Positions 44,327 through 52,307 of a stretch of DNA of 64,000 bases are shown in pieces. Made by a program: the position numbers and the translations under genes. Source of the stretch: Burkholderiaceae bacterium (lineage in GTDB: Bacteria; Pseudomonadota; Gammaproteobacteria; Burkholderiales; Burkholderiaceae_E); the NCBI GenBank assembly GCA_024235875.1, contig JACKLP010000001.1, positions 496,001 through 560,000 of the forward strand, given 5' to 3'. Under the pieces are notes generated by a model. The model ran no database searches and was not told the origin of the DNA. It saw nothing but the letters and a program-made list of their open reading frames with translations. How positions within the stretch are numbered: position 1 is the stretch's first letter; each line of letters starts with the position of its first letter.

Positions 44327-45540
44327 CGTTCTTCCTTTTTGTCCTTGGCCGAAACCAACTCGGCGAAAAGCGCCATCAGCGTCGAAATGCGTTGATCCCA
44401 ACCGTGGCCCTTGGCGTAGCCACGGATCGCGTCACGGTCCCAGCGTCTGGCCAGCGCCTGCGTGATCGCGACCTGGAAGGCCGATGCGTCCCAGTAAGGC
44501 ACCACGGTGCCGACGGCCGGGTCGGCGACCACTTCGCGGTTTCCGCCGACGTCGGTCGTGACCACCGGGATGCCGCAGGCCATTGCCTCCAGGAAGACGT
44601 TGGCCCAGCCTTCGCGCTCGGTCGCAAGCACGAAGAGGTCGGCCGCGCCGTAGTACCACTTCAGTGATTCCTGGGGCTGGGCACCGCACAGCGTCACGCA
44701 ATCGGCGACACCGTGCGCCCGCGCGAGCGCCGCCAGTGGCTCGGCCATGTCGCCGTGGGTCGCCCCGCCGCCGACGATCAGATAGCGAAGCCCGGGATGT
44801 TGGCGCCGCAGCGCCGGCAGCATCGGAATCACCCGCTGGAAGCCCTTTCCGGTGACCAGGTTGCCGACCCCGATCAGCACCGGCGCACCGGTGGGCAGGC
44901 CCAGCCGCTGCCGCGCCTCTCCACGGTCGACCGGTCGGAATCGATCGATGTCGACGCCGTTCGGGACCACCGCGATCCGGGCATCCGACCCACCGAGCAA
45001 TGGCATCGCCACGTCCCGACGCAGGGCATCCGATACCGTCACGACCCGACTCGCCGCCCCAATGGCCCGGCGCAGGAAGCGCTCGCGGTCGGTTCCCAAC
45101 AGGTTCTGGTCCTTGCTGCCACGCAGCGTCACCACCAGCGGTAGACCCAGACGGGCCGCGACCAGGCTCGCCGCATAGCCGTCGGGGTAGAGGAAGTGGG
45201 CATCGATGAGATCGGGCCGGAAGCTGCGGGCGAGCCTGCGCACGACCGGCATCGCGCCGGCGGCCATCAGTCGGCCGTCCAGGCGCTTGAAGACGCCCGG
45301 CACCGACAGGTAGCGCGGCCGATGGATCTCGATGCCGTCCATGACCTCGTAGTCGACCGCCTGGGGCCGGAAGCTGCGCCGAAAGCGCCGAATCAGCCAG
45401 TCGACGGGCGACCAGGGCTGCGGCGCGACCACGACCATCGGCGCGTTCTTCGCGACACGGAACGCACGCTCGCGAATGAAGGTACCGGCCGTCGGTGCGG
45501 CAGCGCTTGGAAACAGGCTCGAAAAGACCAGGATTCTCAT
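44323..45540 (-). CDS. Glycosyltransferase family 4 protein
   Basis: A 405-residue GT-B enzyme starting MRILVFSSLFPSAAAPTAGTFI. It contains AHFLYPDGYAASLVAARLGLP, VVTLRGSKDQ, IAVVPNGVDIDRFRP, VGNLVTGKGFQRVIPML and ATEREGWANVFLEAMACGIPVVTTDVGG, with the E-x7-E signature in the last. It is the first gene of the minus-strand operon, with its promoter expected in the 216-base gap shared with the divergent epimerase gene. Sugar specificity cannot be read from sequence. Confidence 0.9.
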   Translation of the reverse strand: MRILVFSSLFPSAAAPTAGTFIRERAFRVAKNAPMVVVAPQPWSPVDWLIRRFRRSFRPQAVDYEVMDGIEIHRPRYLSVPGVFKRLDGRLMAAGAMPVVRRLARSFRPDLIDAHFLYPDGYAASLVAARLGLPLVVTLRGSKDQNLLGTDRERFLRRAIGAASRVVTVSDALRRDVAMPLLGGSDARIAVVPNGVDIDRFRPVDRGEARQRLGLPTGAPVLIGVGNLVTGKGFQRVIPMLPALRRQHPGLRYLIVGGGATHGDMAEPLAALARAHGVADCVTLCGAQPQESLKWYYGAADLFVLATEREGWANVFLEAMACGIPVVTTDVGGNREVVADPAVGTVVPYWDASAFQVAITQALARRWDRDAIRGYAKGHGWDQRISTLMALFAELVSAKDKKEER

Positions 45541-45756
45541 CGGCTTGGCGCCGTTCGAGGTCGGGGCATCCCGGCAGTTCACCGCGTCGGGGCCGATTCG
45601 ACAAGCGGTGGCGGACGAGCGGACCCGGCCCGGCCCCGGCCGTGGCCGGCCCGCGGCCCGAACACCATTTCGGGGCAAGGATCGGGCGTTTGTCGGTCCC
45701 GGCTGGCCAAACGCGTCGCTTAGGCGTCGAATCGGGGATCCCTGACGGAGTTCCTG
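45541..45756. other. Divergent intergenic region of the exopolysaccharide locus
   Basis: This 216-base gap separates the starts of the minus-strand glycosyltransferase operon and the plus-strand epimerase pair. It must hold promoters for both. It contains a very GC-rich stretch (about 45627-45662) with overlapping GGCC repeats. I see no convincing -35/-10 pair or operator. Confidence 0.4.
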
Positions 45757-46743
45757 ATGAGTGACCATGTCCTGGTAACGGGCGCTGCCGGCTTCATCGG
45801 CATGCACACCGCGGCCGCCTTGTTGTCACGCGGGCATCGCGTGACCGGAATCGACAATCTCAACGACTACTATGACGTGGGTTTGAAACGGGCCCGTGTA
45901 GCGGCACTCGAGGCCCGCGACGACGCGGATCGGTTCCGATTCCTGAAGCTGGATGTCTCCGATGAAGCGGGCATCGGCGGGCTCGTGCGCGACGACCCGC
46001 CCGACGCCATCGTGCACCTGGCCGCCCAGGCCGGCGTCAGGTACTCGATCGAGCAACCAATGAAATACGCGGTGTCGAACCTGCTCGGCATGACCGTGAT
46101 CCTGGAAGCCGCCCGGCACGCCGGGGTCCGGCACCTGGTCTACGCGAGCAGCTCCAGCGTCTACGGTGGCAACCGCAAGCAGCCATTCTCCGAGGACGAC
46201 CGGGTCGACAACCCCGTCAGCTTCTATGCGGCGACCAAGCGGGCCAACGAGGCGATGGCCTATAGCTACTCCCATCTCTACGACATCCCCGCCACCGGGC
46301 TTCGGTTCTTCACGGTCTACGGTCCCTGGAGTCGGCCCGACATGGCGTCCTGGCTGTTCACCGATGCGATCCTGCAGGGTCGACCGATCCGGGTGTTCGA
46401 GCGCGGCCGGCTACGGCGCGACTTCACCTACATCGATGACATCGTCGAGGGCGTGGTCAGGGTTCTGGATGCACCGCCGACGTCTGCCGAAGGCGCGCCG
46501 CACGCCCTGTTCAACATCGGCAACCACTCGCCGAACACGGTCAACGAGCTGATCGCGCTGATCGAATCGCTGACCGGACGCAAGGCGATCCGCGAGGAAC
46601 TCCCGATGCAACCTGGCGACGTCGAGGCGACCTACGCCGACGTCGAGCGCCTGCGCACGGCCGTCGGATTCAATCCGGCGACCCCGCTCGAAGAGGGGAT
46701 GCGGCGCTTCGTCGAGTGGTTCCGCGGCTATCACGGGATCTAG
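45757..46743 (+). CDS. UDP-glucuronate 4-epimerase-like NAD-dependent epimerase
   Basis: A 328-residue extended SDR enzyme. The Rossmann motif is TGAAGFIGMH (8-17). DNLNDYYDVGLKRARV and QAGVRYSIEQP are typical of UDP-glucuronate 4-epimerases (LpsL/CapI/GAE group). The catalytic pair is Y157/K161 in SFYAATK, followed by FFTVYGPWSRPDMA. It should convert UDP-GlcA, made by Ugd nearby, to UDP-GalA. GGAG lies about nine bases before the ATG. It is followed 14 bases later by the GNAT-like gene. Confidence 0.9.
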   Translation: MSDHVLVTGAAGFIGMHTAAALLSRGHRVTGIDNLNDYYDVGLKRARVAALEARDDADRFRFLKLDVSDEAGIGGLVRDDPPDAIVHLAAQAGVRYSIEQPMKYAVSNLLGMTVILEAARHAGVRHLVYASSSSVYGGNRKQPFSEDDRVDNPVSFYAATKRANEAMAYSYSHLYDIPATGLRFFTVYGPWSRPDMASWLFTDAILQGRPIRVFERGRLRRDFTYIDDIVEGVVRVLDAPPTSAEGAPHALFNIGNHSPNTVNELIALIESLTGRKAIREELPMQPGDVEATYADVERLRTAVGFNPATPLEEGMRRFVEWFRGYHGI

Positions 46744-46757
46744 CAGGCCGGCAGCCG

Positions 46758-47861
46758 ATGGGCGCGACCCCGATCACATCGATCGATCCGGCGGGGCTTG
46801 CCGCGCTCACGGGCTTGCGATGCACGTCGCCCTTCCTGGGCGCGGCATGGCTTCGCGCCAGCATCTCCACGTGGTCCGGGCATGCCGACGTCAGTTCGCT
46901 GGACTGGCCGCTGGCGAACGGCGGTAGAGCGCACGCCCTGATCGGTCGGCGCCGGCAGGTGCGTCGAGGTGGCCTGGTACGCCCGATGACCATTGCGCTG
47001 AATGCGTCGATGCAAGACGCGCTGGATGCCGTCTTCATCGAGCGCAACGGCTTCCACGGTGTCCCCGAGGACGGCTTCGAGGACGCGCTCGACGGGTTTC
47101 TCGACGCGCTGGAGGCGCTGCCTCCCTGGGACGAACTGCGCCTGCCGGGCTTGTCGCTCGCTCAGGTCGAACGAGTCCGCACCGCGGTTTCGGGGCGCGG
47201 CTGGCGGGTCTCGGACGAAGAGATCCGACCCGCGTATCTACTCGACCTCGATGCCGTGCGCGCGAACGGAGCCGACTTCCTGGCGAGCCGTTCATCGAAC
47301 ACGCGCCAGCAATTGCGCCGCGCACGCCGCCAAATCGAGGCCGCGCTCGGTCCATTGCGCCTCGAGGCCGCCGCCACCGCGTCGCAGGCGCTCGAATGGT
47401 TCGACGCCTGCGCCCCCCTGCATCGAGCACGCTGGAGCGCGGAACGTGGGGGTAGCGGCTTCGACCTGCCCGGCTTCGTGGCCTTTCACCGCGCGATGAT
47501 CGGCAACGACTTCGGGTCGGTGCAGTTGCTGCGCTTGAGCGCCGGCGAGCGTGTCGTGGCCTATCTGTACAACCTGGTATGCGACGCCTACGTCGGGTTC
47601 TACCTCAGTGCGATCGACTATGCGGTCGGCGATTCGTACCGGCCGGGCATGCTGGCCCACTGGCTGGCAATCGAGCACCATATTGCCGGCGGCGCGCGGA
47701 CCTACGATTTCCTGGCCGGCGAGAACCGCTACAAGCGCAGCCTCTCGGATACCGCCTACACCCAGCACTGGCTCACCATCCGGCGCCCCGGACTCGTGTT
47801 GGCGGCGGAGCATCTGGGCCGGCGGATCAAGGAGCGACTGCGCGCGACCCCGGCCGCCTGA
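46758..47861 (+). CDS. GNAT-fold acyltransferase (CelD/FemAB-like)
   Basis: A 367-residue protein of the CelD/BcsL-like acetyltransferase group. The conserved part lies in the second half: SSNTRQQLRRARRQIE, RLSAGERVVAYLYNLVCDAYVGFYLSAID, SYRPGMLAHWLAIEHHIAGGARTYDFLAGENRYKRSLS. The N-terminus lacks a signal peptide. It probably acylates or aminoacylates a sugar or lipid-linked intermediate of the exopolysaccharide. It is short of direct evidence, and substrate is unknown. It is the last gene of the locus before fabI. Confidence 0.82.
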   Translation: MGATPITSIDPAGLAALTGLRCTSPFLGAAWLRASISTWSGHADVSSLDWPLANGGRAHALIGRRRQVRRGGLVRPMTIALNASMQDALDAVFIERNGFHGVPEDGFEDALDGFLDALEALPPWDELRLPGLSLAQVERVRTAVSGRGWRVSDEEIRPAYLLDLDAVRANGADFLASRSSNTRQQLRRARRQIEAALGPLRLEAAATASQALEWFDACAPLHRARWSAERGGSGFDLPGFVAFHRAMIGNDFGSVQLLRLSAGERVVAYLYNLVCDAYVGFYLSAIDYAVGDSYRPGMLAHWLAIEHHIAGGARTYDFLAGENRYKRSLSDTAYTQHWLTIRRPGLVLAAEHLGRRIKERLRATPAA

Positions 47862-47960
47862 GCGACTGGCGCGCCCAGGCGCGACTTCGGCCCACTCGCT
47901 ACCGCGGATGCGCGCGCATGCGACAATGCCGCCGTCAATCATCCGGGGGAGTGGAAGACG

Positions 47961-48758
47961 ATGGCCTTTCTCAGCGGCAAGCGCATCCTGATCATGGGGT
48001 TGTTGTCGAATCGATCGATCGCCTACGGCATCGCACGCGCCTGTCGCGACCAGGGCGCCGAACTCGCATTCACCTACCAGGGCGAGCGCTTCCGCGACCG
48101 GGTGTCCGAGATGGCCGCCGAGTTCGGCTCATCGCTGGTCTTTCCCTGCGATGTGTCCAGTGATGCCGACATCGACGCCTTGTTCGCCGGCCTGCGCGAG
48201 CACTGGGACGGCCTCGACGGACTGGTCCATGCGATCGCCTATGCGCCTCGCGAGGCGATTGCCGGCGAGTTCATCGATGGCGCAAGCCGCGAGGCATTCC
48301 GGATCGCCCACGACATTTCCGCATACAGTCTCGTGGGTGTCTCGCGCGCAGCGCTGCCGATGATGACCGGCCGGCGCGGGGCCATCCTCACGATGTCCTA
48401 TCTCGGCGCCGTTCGCGTGGTTCCCCACTACAACACGATGGGCGTGGCCAAGGCCGCGCTCGAGGCCAGCGTGCGCTACCTTGCCGACAGCCTCGGGCCA
48501 CAGGGCATCCGGGTCAATGGGATCTCGGCGGGACCGATCAAGACTCTTGCCGCCAGCGGAATCAAGGGCTTCTCGCGCATCCTCGACTTCGTCGAGCGCA
48601 ACGCGCCGCTGCGTCGCAACGTCACCATCGACGACGTCGGCAACGTCGCCGCCTTCATGCTCTCGGACCTCGCCGCCGGCATCACGGGCGAGATCACCTA
48701 CGTCGACGGCGGCTTCAGCAACGTGGTGGGCGGCATGAAGGCAGCAGAGGCCGAGTGA
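47961..48758 (+). CDS. fabI: Enoyl-[acyl-carrier-protein] reductase (NADH) FabI
   Basis: A 265-residue SDR enzyme for the last step of each fatty-acid elongation cycle and the target of triclosan. The divergent cofactor motif GLLSNRSIAYGIA (13-25), Y147 in TMSYLGA, and the catalytic Y157/K164 in HYNTMGVAK match E. coli FabI closely. A strong GGGGGAG lies upstream of the ATG. It is probably monocistronic, with an eight-base-pair hairpin starting in its stop codon. Confidence 0.96.
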   Translation: MAFLSGKRILIMGLLSNRSIAYGIARACRDQGAELAFTYQGERFRDRVSEMAAEFGSSLVFPCDVSSDADIDALFAGLREHWDGLDGLVHAIAYAPREAIAGEFIDGASREAFRIAHDISAYSLVGVSRAALPMMTGRRGAILTMSYLGAVRVVPHYNTMGVAKAALEASVRYLADSLGPQGIRVNGISAGPIKTLAASGIKGFSRILDFVERNAPLRRNVTIDDVGNVAAFMLSDLAAGITGEITYVDGGFSNVVGGMKAAEAE

Positions 48759-48775
48759 CCGAGGCCACTCGGTCA
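48756..48775. terminator. Hairpin at the fabI stop, between converging fabI and senA
   Basis: TGACCGAG and CTCGGTCA are perfect complements around the loop GCCA. The stem begins with the fabI stop codon itself. A second short stem (GGCGGC, AC, GCCGCC at 48782-48795) follows before the senA stop. Neither has a T run, but position between converging genes supports a terminator role for both strands. Confidence 0.45.
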
Positions 48776-48803
48776 GACTGAGGCGGCACGCCGCCCGACC
48801 GGA

Positions 48804-50099
48804 TCAGTCGCCGCAGGTCCTGAACCCGATGAAGATGTCGCCACGGTCGGGCATGTAGAAATTCCGAAAGCGCGGGTGGATCATCCCGCGCGGCGTCGCG
48901 AACGACCCGCCTCGCACGCTTCGGTGCGTCTCGAACCACGGCGCCGAGTACTCGCGGTAGGCATCGGGCGCGAAGCCGGGCAGCGGATGGAAGCGCGTCG
49001 CAGTCCATTCCCAGACCGCGTCGCCCCATCGGAAACCAGGCAACCGCTCGACCGCATACTGCCACTGTGCCTCGGTCGGCAGGCGGCGTTTCGCCCAGCG
49101 ACAGTAGGCCTCGGCCTCGAAGGCATCGACATGGACCAGGATTCGCGCCGGCTCCAGGGCATGCCAGGTATCGAAGCGCCTGACCTCGATGCCTGACGAA
49201 CACACGCTTCGGCCCAGTGCGGACGCATCGCGGGATCCAGTCCAACGCCCTTCGGCCTCGCCCCGAATCCGCCAGTAGCGCGGCATCACGCGTCCGCTCT
49301 GGCGCAGCCCGGCAAAGTAGCCGGGCGCCCAGAGCCGCTCGTCGAGATAGGCGCCACTGGCGACGAAATCGCGGAAGCGACCGCAATCCAATGGTTCGGC
49401 ATCGATGACGAACGAGTCGATCTCGACCGGCAGCGACCATTTCTCGTTGTCGAATACGAAGCCGTCCCCTGGATCGCAGCCGATCGTGGCACGGCCAGGC
49501 TCGGCTGCAAGCACATGCCCGGCACCGGCCCCGCCACTCGGCACACCATCGCGATGCACCGGGCTCGATCGAGCCGTGGTTTGCCAGGTGTAGGTGAACG
49601 CCTCCTTGTGCATCATCTCGTGGAACAGCGACAGGCGGTGCATGTGCAAGGGATCGTCGCCACCGAGCTCGGCCGCCATCGGCGGGTCTTCGAGGCGGGC
49701 GATCGATGATTGCATCACCTGCTCGAGGTACTCGGCCGTCTGCTGCGGCGAAGGCAGACGCAGATGCCATCGCGTCGGATGCGGGACGAGATTCGAATCG
49801 AAAACGGCATCGGCACAGTCGAGCAACGATGATGAGCGCGGCGTGCTCAGGCCACCGCGCACGCACCAGCGCTCCCAGAAGTGACCGACGTGCCCGATCT
49901 CCCAGAGCGGCGGATTGATGATCCGCAGGTACGGAAGCGCCCAGGCTTCGGCATCGCTGCCCAGACGCGCCAGCGCCCCCAGGGTCTCGTCGCGGTTGCT
50001 TCGCATGGCCGCGGCCAGCGAGTCGGCATCGCAGCGACGCAGGTCCGACCCCGGCGCGGCAGGACCGGGACGGGGCAAGTGGTCTGGGCTGGCTGCCAC
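48804..50099 (-). CDS. senA: Selenoneine synthase SenA-like (EgtB-related mononuclear iron enzyme)
   Basis: A 431-residue EgtB-like enzyme. A DinB-type N-terminal domain supplies the probable iron ligands H70 (EIGHVGHFW) and H160-x3-H164-x-E166 (HEMMHKE). A formylglycine-generating-like C-terminal domain ends in MPDRGDIFIGFRTC, the C-terminal signature of the EgtB-X/SenA subgroup rather than classic EgtB. SenA joins hercynine to a selenosugar to give selenoneine. I start at GTG 50099 because GGAG lies seven bases upstream; ATG 50006 would cut into the family domain. The divergent neighbour is a SenB-type enzyme, and egtC and egtA are absent, which favours selenoneine over ergothioneine. An EgtB-like sulfur role remains possible. 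Confidence 0.8.
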   Translation of the reverse strand: MAASPDHLPRPGPAAPGSDLRRCDADSLAAAMRSNRDETLGALARLGSDAEAWALPYLRIINPPLWEIGHVGHFWERWCVRGGLSTPRSSSLLDCADAVFDSNLVPHPTRWHLRLPSPQQTAEYLEQVMQSSIARLEDPPMAAELGGDDPLHMHRLSLFHEMMHKEAFTYTWQTTARSSPVHRDGVPSGGAGAGHVLAAEPGRATIGCDPGDGFVFDNEKWSLPVEIDSFVIDAEPLDCGRFRDFVASGAYLDERLWAPGYFAGLRQSGRVMPRYWRIRGEAEGRWTGSRDASALGRSVCSSGIEVRRFDTWHALEPARILVHVDAFEAEAYCRWAKRRLPTEAQWQYAVERLPGFRWGDAVWEWTATRFHPLPGFAPDAYREYSAPWFETHRSVRGGSFATPRGMIHPRFRNFYMPDRGDIFIGFRTCGD

Positions 50100-50171
50100 C
50101 GGCAATCTCCGTGCTTTGTGGCTCGATCGTCCGGCCGCCTGCTCGGCGCCGAAGCGAAGTACAGTCGCGAC

Positions 50172-51131
50172 ATGCGACCGCTGATCACCATTGTCACACC
50201 GGCGCTTTCGGACGCCAACAACGGAAACTGGCAGACGGCCCGTCGCTGGGCGAGCTTTCTCGGCCCAGGGTATCGGGTCCGGCTGACCCGAGCCTGGACG
50301 GGCGAGCCAGCCGACGCGATGATCGCATTGCATGCGCGTCGCTCGGCGGAATCGATCGCGCGCTATGCCGATACCGGACGCCCGATCGCGCTTGTCCTGA
50401 CCGGCACCGATCTCTACCGCGACATCGAGATCGACGCGTCCGCCAGACGATCTCTCACGCTGGCGCGAGAACTGGTCGTCCTGCAAGCCGCGGGCGTGGG
50501 CCACCTGCCGACATCACTGCAAGCCCGCACTCGAGTGATCTACCAGAGTGCGCCCACGCTGACACGCTTGCCGCCCCGGCGACGCAGCTACGATCTCGCC
50601 ATGGTCGGTCATCTCCGCGCCGAGAAAGACCCCCTCACCGCGGTTCGCGCATTGTCACGGATCCATGACTCCACGCTGCGCCTGCGCATCGTCGGCGATG
50701 CGCGCGACGAAACGATCGGGACAGCGATCGCGCGGGCCGCGGCAAGTGATCCGCGCCTGCAATGGCTCGGCGGCCTGCCCCACGCACAGGCGCGCCGCGA
50801 GATCCGGCGCGCGCGTCTGTTGCTGCTGCCTTCGCTGATGGAAGGCGGCGCCAATGTGTTGATCGAAGCCGTCACCTGCGGCGTCGCAGCCATTTGCAGC
50901 CGGATCGACGGTTCCATCGGCATGCTCGGCCCCGACTACGAGGGCTACTTTCCGGTCGGGGACGCCGACGCGCTCGCCACGCTGATCGAGCGTTGTCGCC
51001 GTGACGATGCCTTCGTCGGGCACCTCGAGGCGCAGGCAAGCGCGCGCGCGGCGCTCTTCGAGCCGGCACGCGAACGTCGCGCGGTCCACGCCTTGGCCCG
51101 AGCCCTGCTCGAGGCGCCAGGCCCTGCCTGA
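50172..51131 (+). CDS. senB: Selenosugar synthase SenB-like (GT-B fold)
   Basis: A 319-residue compact GT-B protein with the near-invariant start ITIVTPALSDANNGNWQTA and the blocks IALHARRSAESI, LTGTDLYRDI and VIYQSAP. These mark the family once listed as putative glycosyltransferases of unknown role and since assigned to SenB. SenB makes a selenosugar from selenophosphate and a UDP-sugar (UDP-GlcNAc or UDP-Glc). The donor half ends in LMEGGANVLIEAVTCGVAAICSR. It is divergent from senA across a 72-base gap and convergent with egtD. TACAGT at 50160-50165 is too close to the ATG to be a normal -10 box unless the mRNA is leaderless. Confidence 0.82.
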   Translation: MRPLITIVTPALSDANNGNWQTARRWASFLGPGYRVRLTRAWTGEPADAMIALHARRSAESIARYADTGRPIALVLTGTDLYRDIEIDASARRSLTLARELVVLQAAGVGHLPTSLQARTRVIYQSAPTLTRLPPRRRSYDLAMVGHLRAEKDPLTAVRALSRIHDSTLRLRIVGDARDETIGTAIARAAASDPRLQWLGGLPHAQARREIRRARLLLLPSLMEGGANVLIEAVTCGVAAICSRIDGSIGMLGPDYEGYFPVGDADALATLIERCRRDDAFVGHLEAQASARAALFEPARERRAVHALARALLEAPGPA

Positions 51132-51189
51132 GCCCAATCGACCACCCGCCCAACCGACAAGTGCCGGACCCGCTGCGCCGGCGCGTGCG

Positions 51190-52113
51190 TCACGGCCGTG
51201 CGCGGGCCAGGAACACGCCGAACCAGTGATCCGGGTCGGTCCAGAAGCCCGCGGGAGTCCAGCCCGATTCGCGCAGCAACGCGTCGAATCGCTCGCGCCG
51301 GTACTTGTAGGAATTCTCGGTGTGGATGCGCTCGCCGTCGGCAAAGCGCCGCTCGCCCTGGGGCCATCGCACCGCCTGCGCGCCGATCGACTCGAGGTGC
51401 ATCTCGATGCGACTCGCCACCGGATCGAACAGCGCGACATGCCGCCAGGCTTGAGGATCGAAATCCGTCGCCGCGATTCGGTTCAGGTGTCGCAGCACGT
51501 TGCGATTGAATGCCGCCGTCACGCCGAGCGCGTCGTCATAGGCGCGCTCGAGCACCCCGGCTTCCTTGACCAGGTCGACGCCGATCAGCAGCCAGCCGTC
51601 GGTACACAGCCCGCGCACGCGCTCGAGAAAACCAGCCGATTCCTCGGGCGTGAAGTTCCCGATGCTCGAGCCCGGATAGAAGAACACGCGATCGGACGAC
51701 GGCACCTCCTTCGGCAGCGACCAGTCGGTCGTGAAGTCGCGTCCGAGCGGCAGGACCTCGAGGCCGGGATGTGCACGCGCGATCGCGGCGGCCGCATCGC
51801 GAACGAAGTCGATCGATATGTCGACCGGCACGTACATCCGAGGCGCGAATTCGGGCAACAAACGGGCGGCCTTCCGGCAGTCGCCGGCGCCCAGGTCGAT
51901 CAACGCACCGGCCCGGCCGATTGTCGCGGCGATGGCCGGGCACGAACGGGCGAGTACACCGGCCTCGACCCGCGTCGGATAGTACTCGTCGAGCTCGCAA
52001 ATCGCGGTGAACAAGGCCGAACCGAGGCGATCGTAGAAGTACTTCGGCTCGATTCGCGCCGGCCGGGCCAACAGGCCCGCGTAGATCCCGGCGACCATTT
52101 CCGCTGATCGCAT
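51190..52113 (-). CDS. egtD: L-histidine N-alpha-methyltransferase EgtD
   Basis: A 307-residue SAM-dependent methyltransferase that trimethylates histidine to hercynine. Landmarks are PKYFYDRLGSALFTAICELDEYYPTR, the SAM motif LIDLGAGDCRKAARLL, YVPVDIS, FFYPGSSIGNFTPEES, LGVTAAFNRNVLRHLN and the C-terminal IHTENSYKY with the conserved glutamate for histidine binding. Hercynine is the acceptor for SenA. The frame extends to GTG 52164 (324 aa), which is a possible alternative start. It is divergent from the ABC importer with a 194-base gap. Confidence 0.9.
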   Translation of the reverse strand: MRSAEMVAGIYAGLLARPARIEPKYFYDRLGSALFTAICELDEYYPTRVEAGVLARSCPAIAATIGRAGALIDLGAGDCRKAARLLPEFAPRMYVPVDISIDFVRDAAAAIARAHPGLEVLPLGRDFTTDWSLPKEVPSSDRVFFYPGSSIGNFTPEESAGFLERVRGLCTDGWLLIGVDLVKEAGVLERAYDDALGVTAAFNRNVLRHLNRIAATDFDPQAWRHVALFDPVASRIEMHLESIGAQAVRWPQGERRFADGERIHTENSYKYRRERFDALLRESGWTPAGFWTDPDHWFGVFLARARP

Positions 52114-52307
52114 ATCTTTCGTCTGTCGTTGGATGTAAGCCCGCAACCACTGGTGCGACCGCACCTACACGGGTCTTCGGGCCCGCGTACCACGTCAGGA
52201 GATCGCCCCCCGTTTCGCCAGCGGCGCACCCGCATGCACCGTATCATAAGGGCCGCTGGGAGCGGCGCGCGAAAGGCGCGTCGTGGGGCAGCACAAGGAG
52301 AAGACCC
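52114..52307. promoter_or_regulatory. Divergent promoter region between egtD and the putative selenate importer
   Basis: A 194-base gap between two divergent starts. TATCAT at 52242-52247 could be a -10 box for the importer operon, but no good -35 lies 16-18 bases before it. A small stem near 52262-52280 (CGCG arms) and a strong AAGGAG before ATG 52308 lie in the importer leader. No clear operator repeat is seen. If the island is selenium-controlled, the site should be here. Confidence 0.35.

Noticed and set aside
48804..50099. Classic ergothioneine EgtB
   Set aside because: egtA and egtC are missing and the SenB partner and C-terminal GFRTC signature are present; not fully excluded.
50172..51131. 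Ordinary exopolysaccharide glycosyltransferase
   Set aside because: It lies outside the polymer locus beside senA and egtD, and its N-terminal and LTGTDLYRDI motifs match the SenB family rather than EPS transferases.
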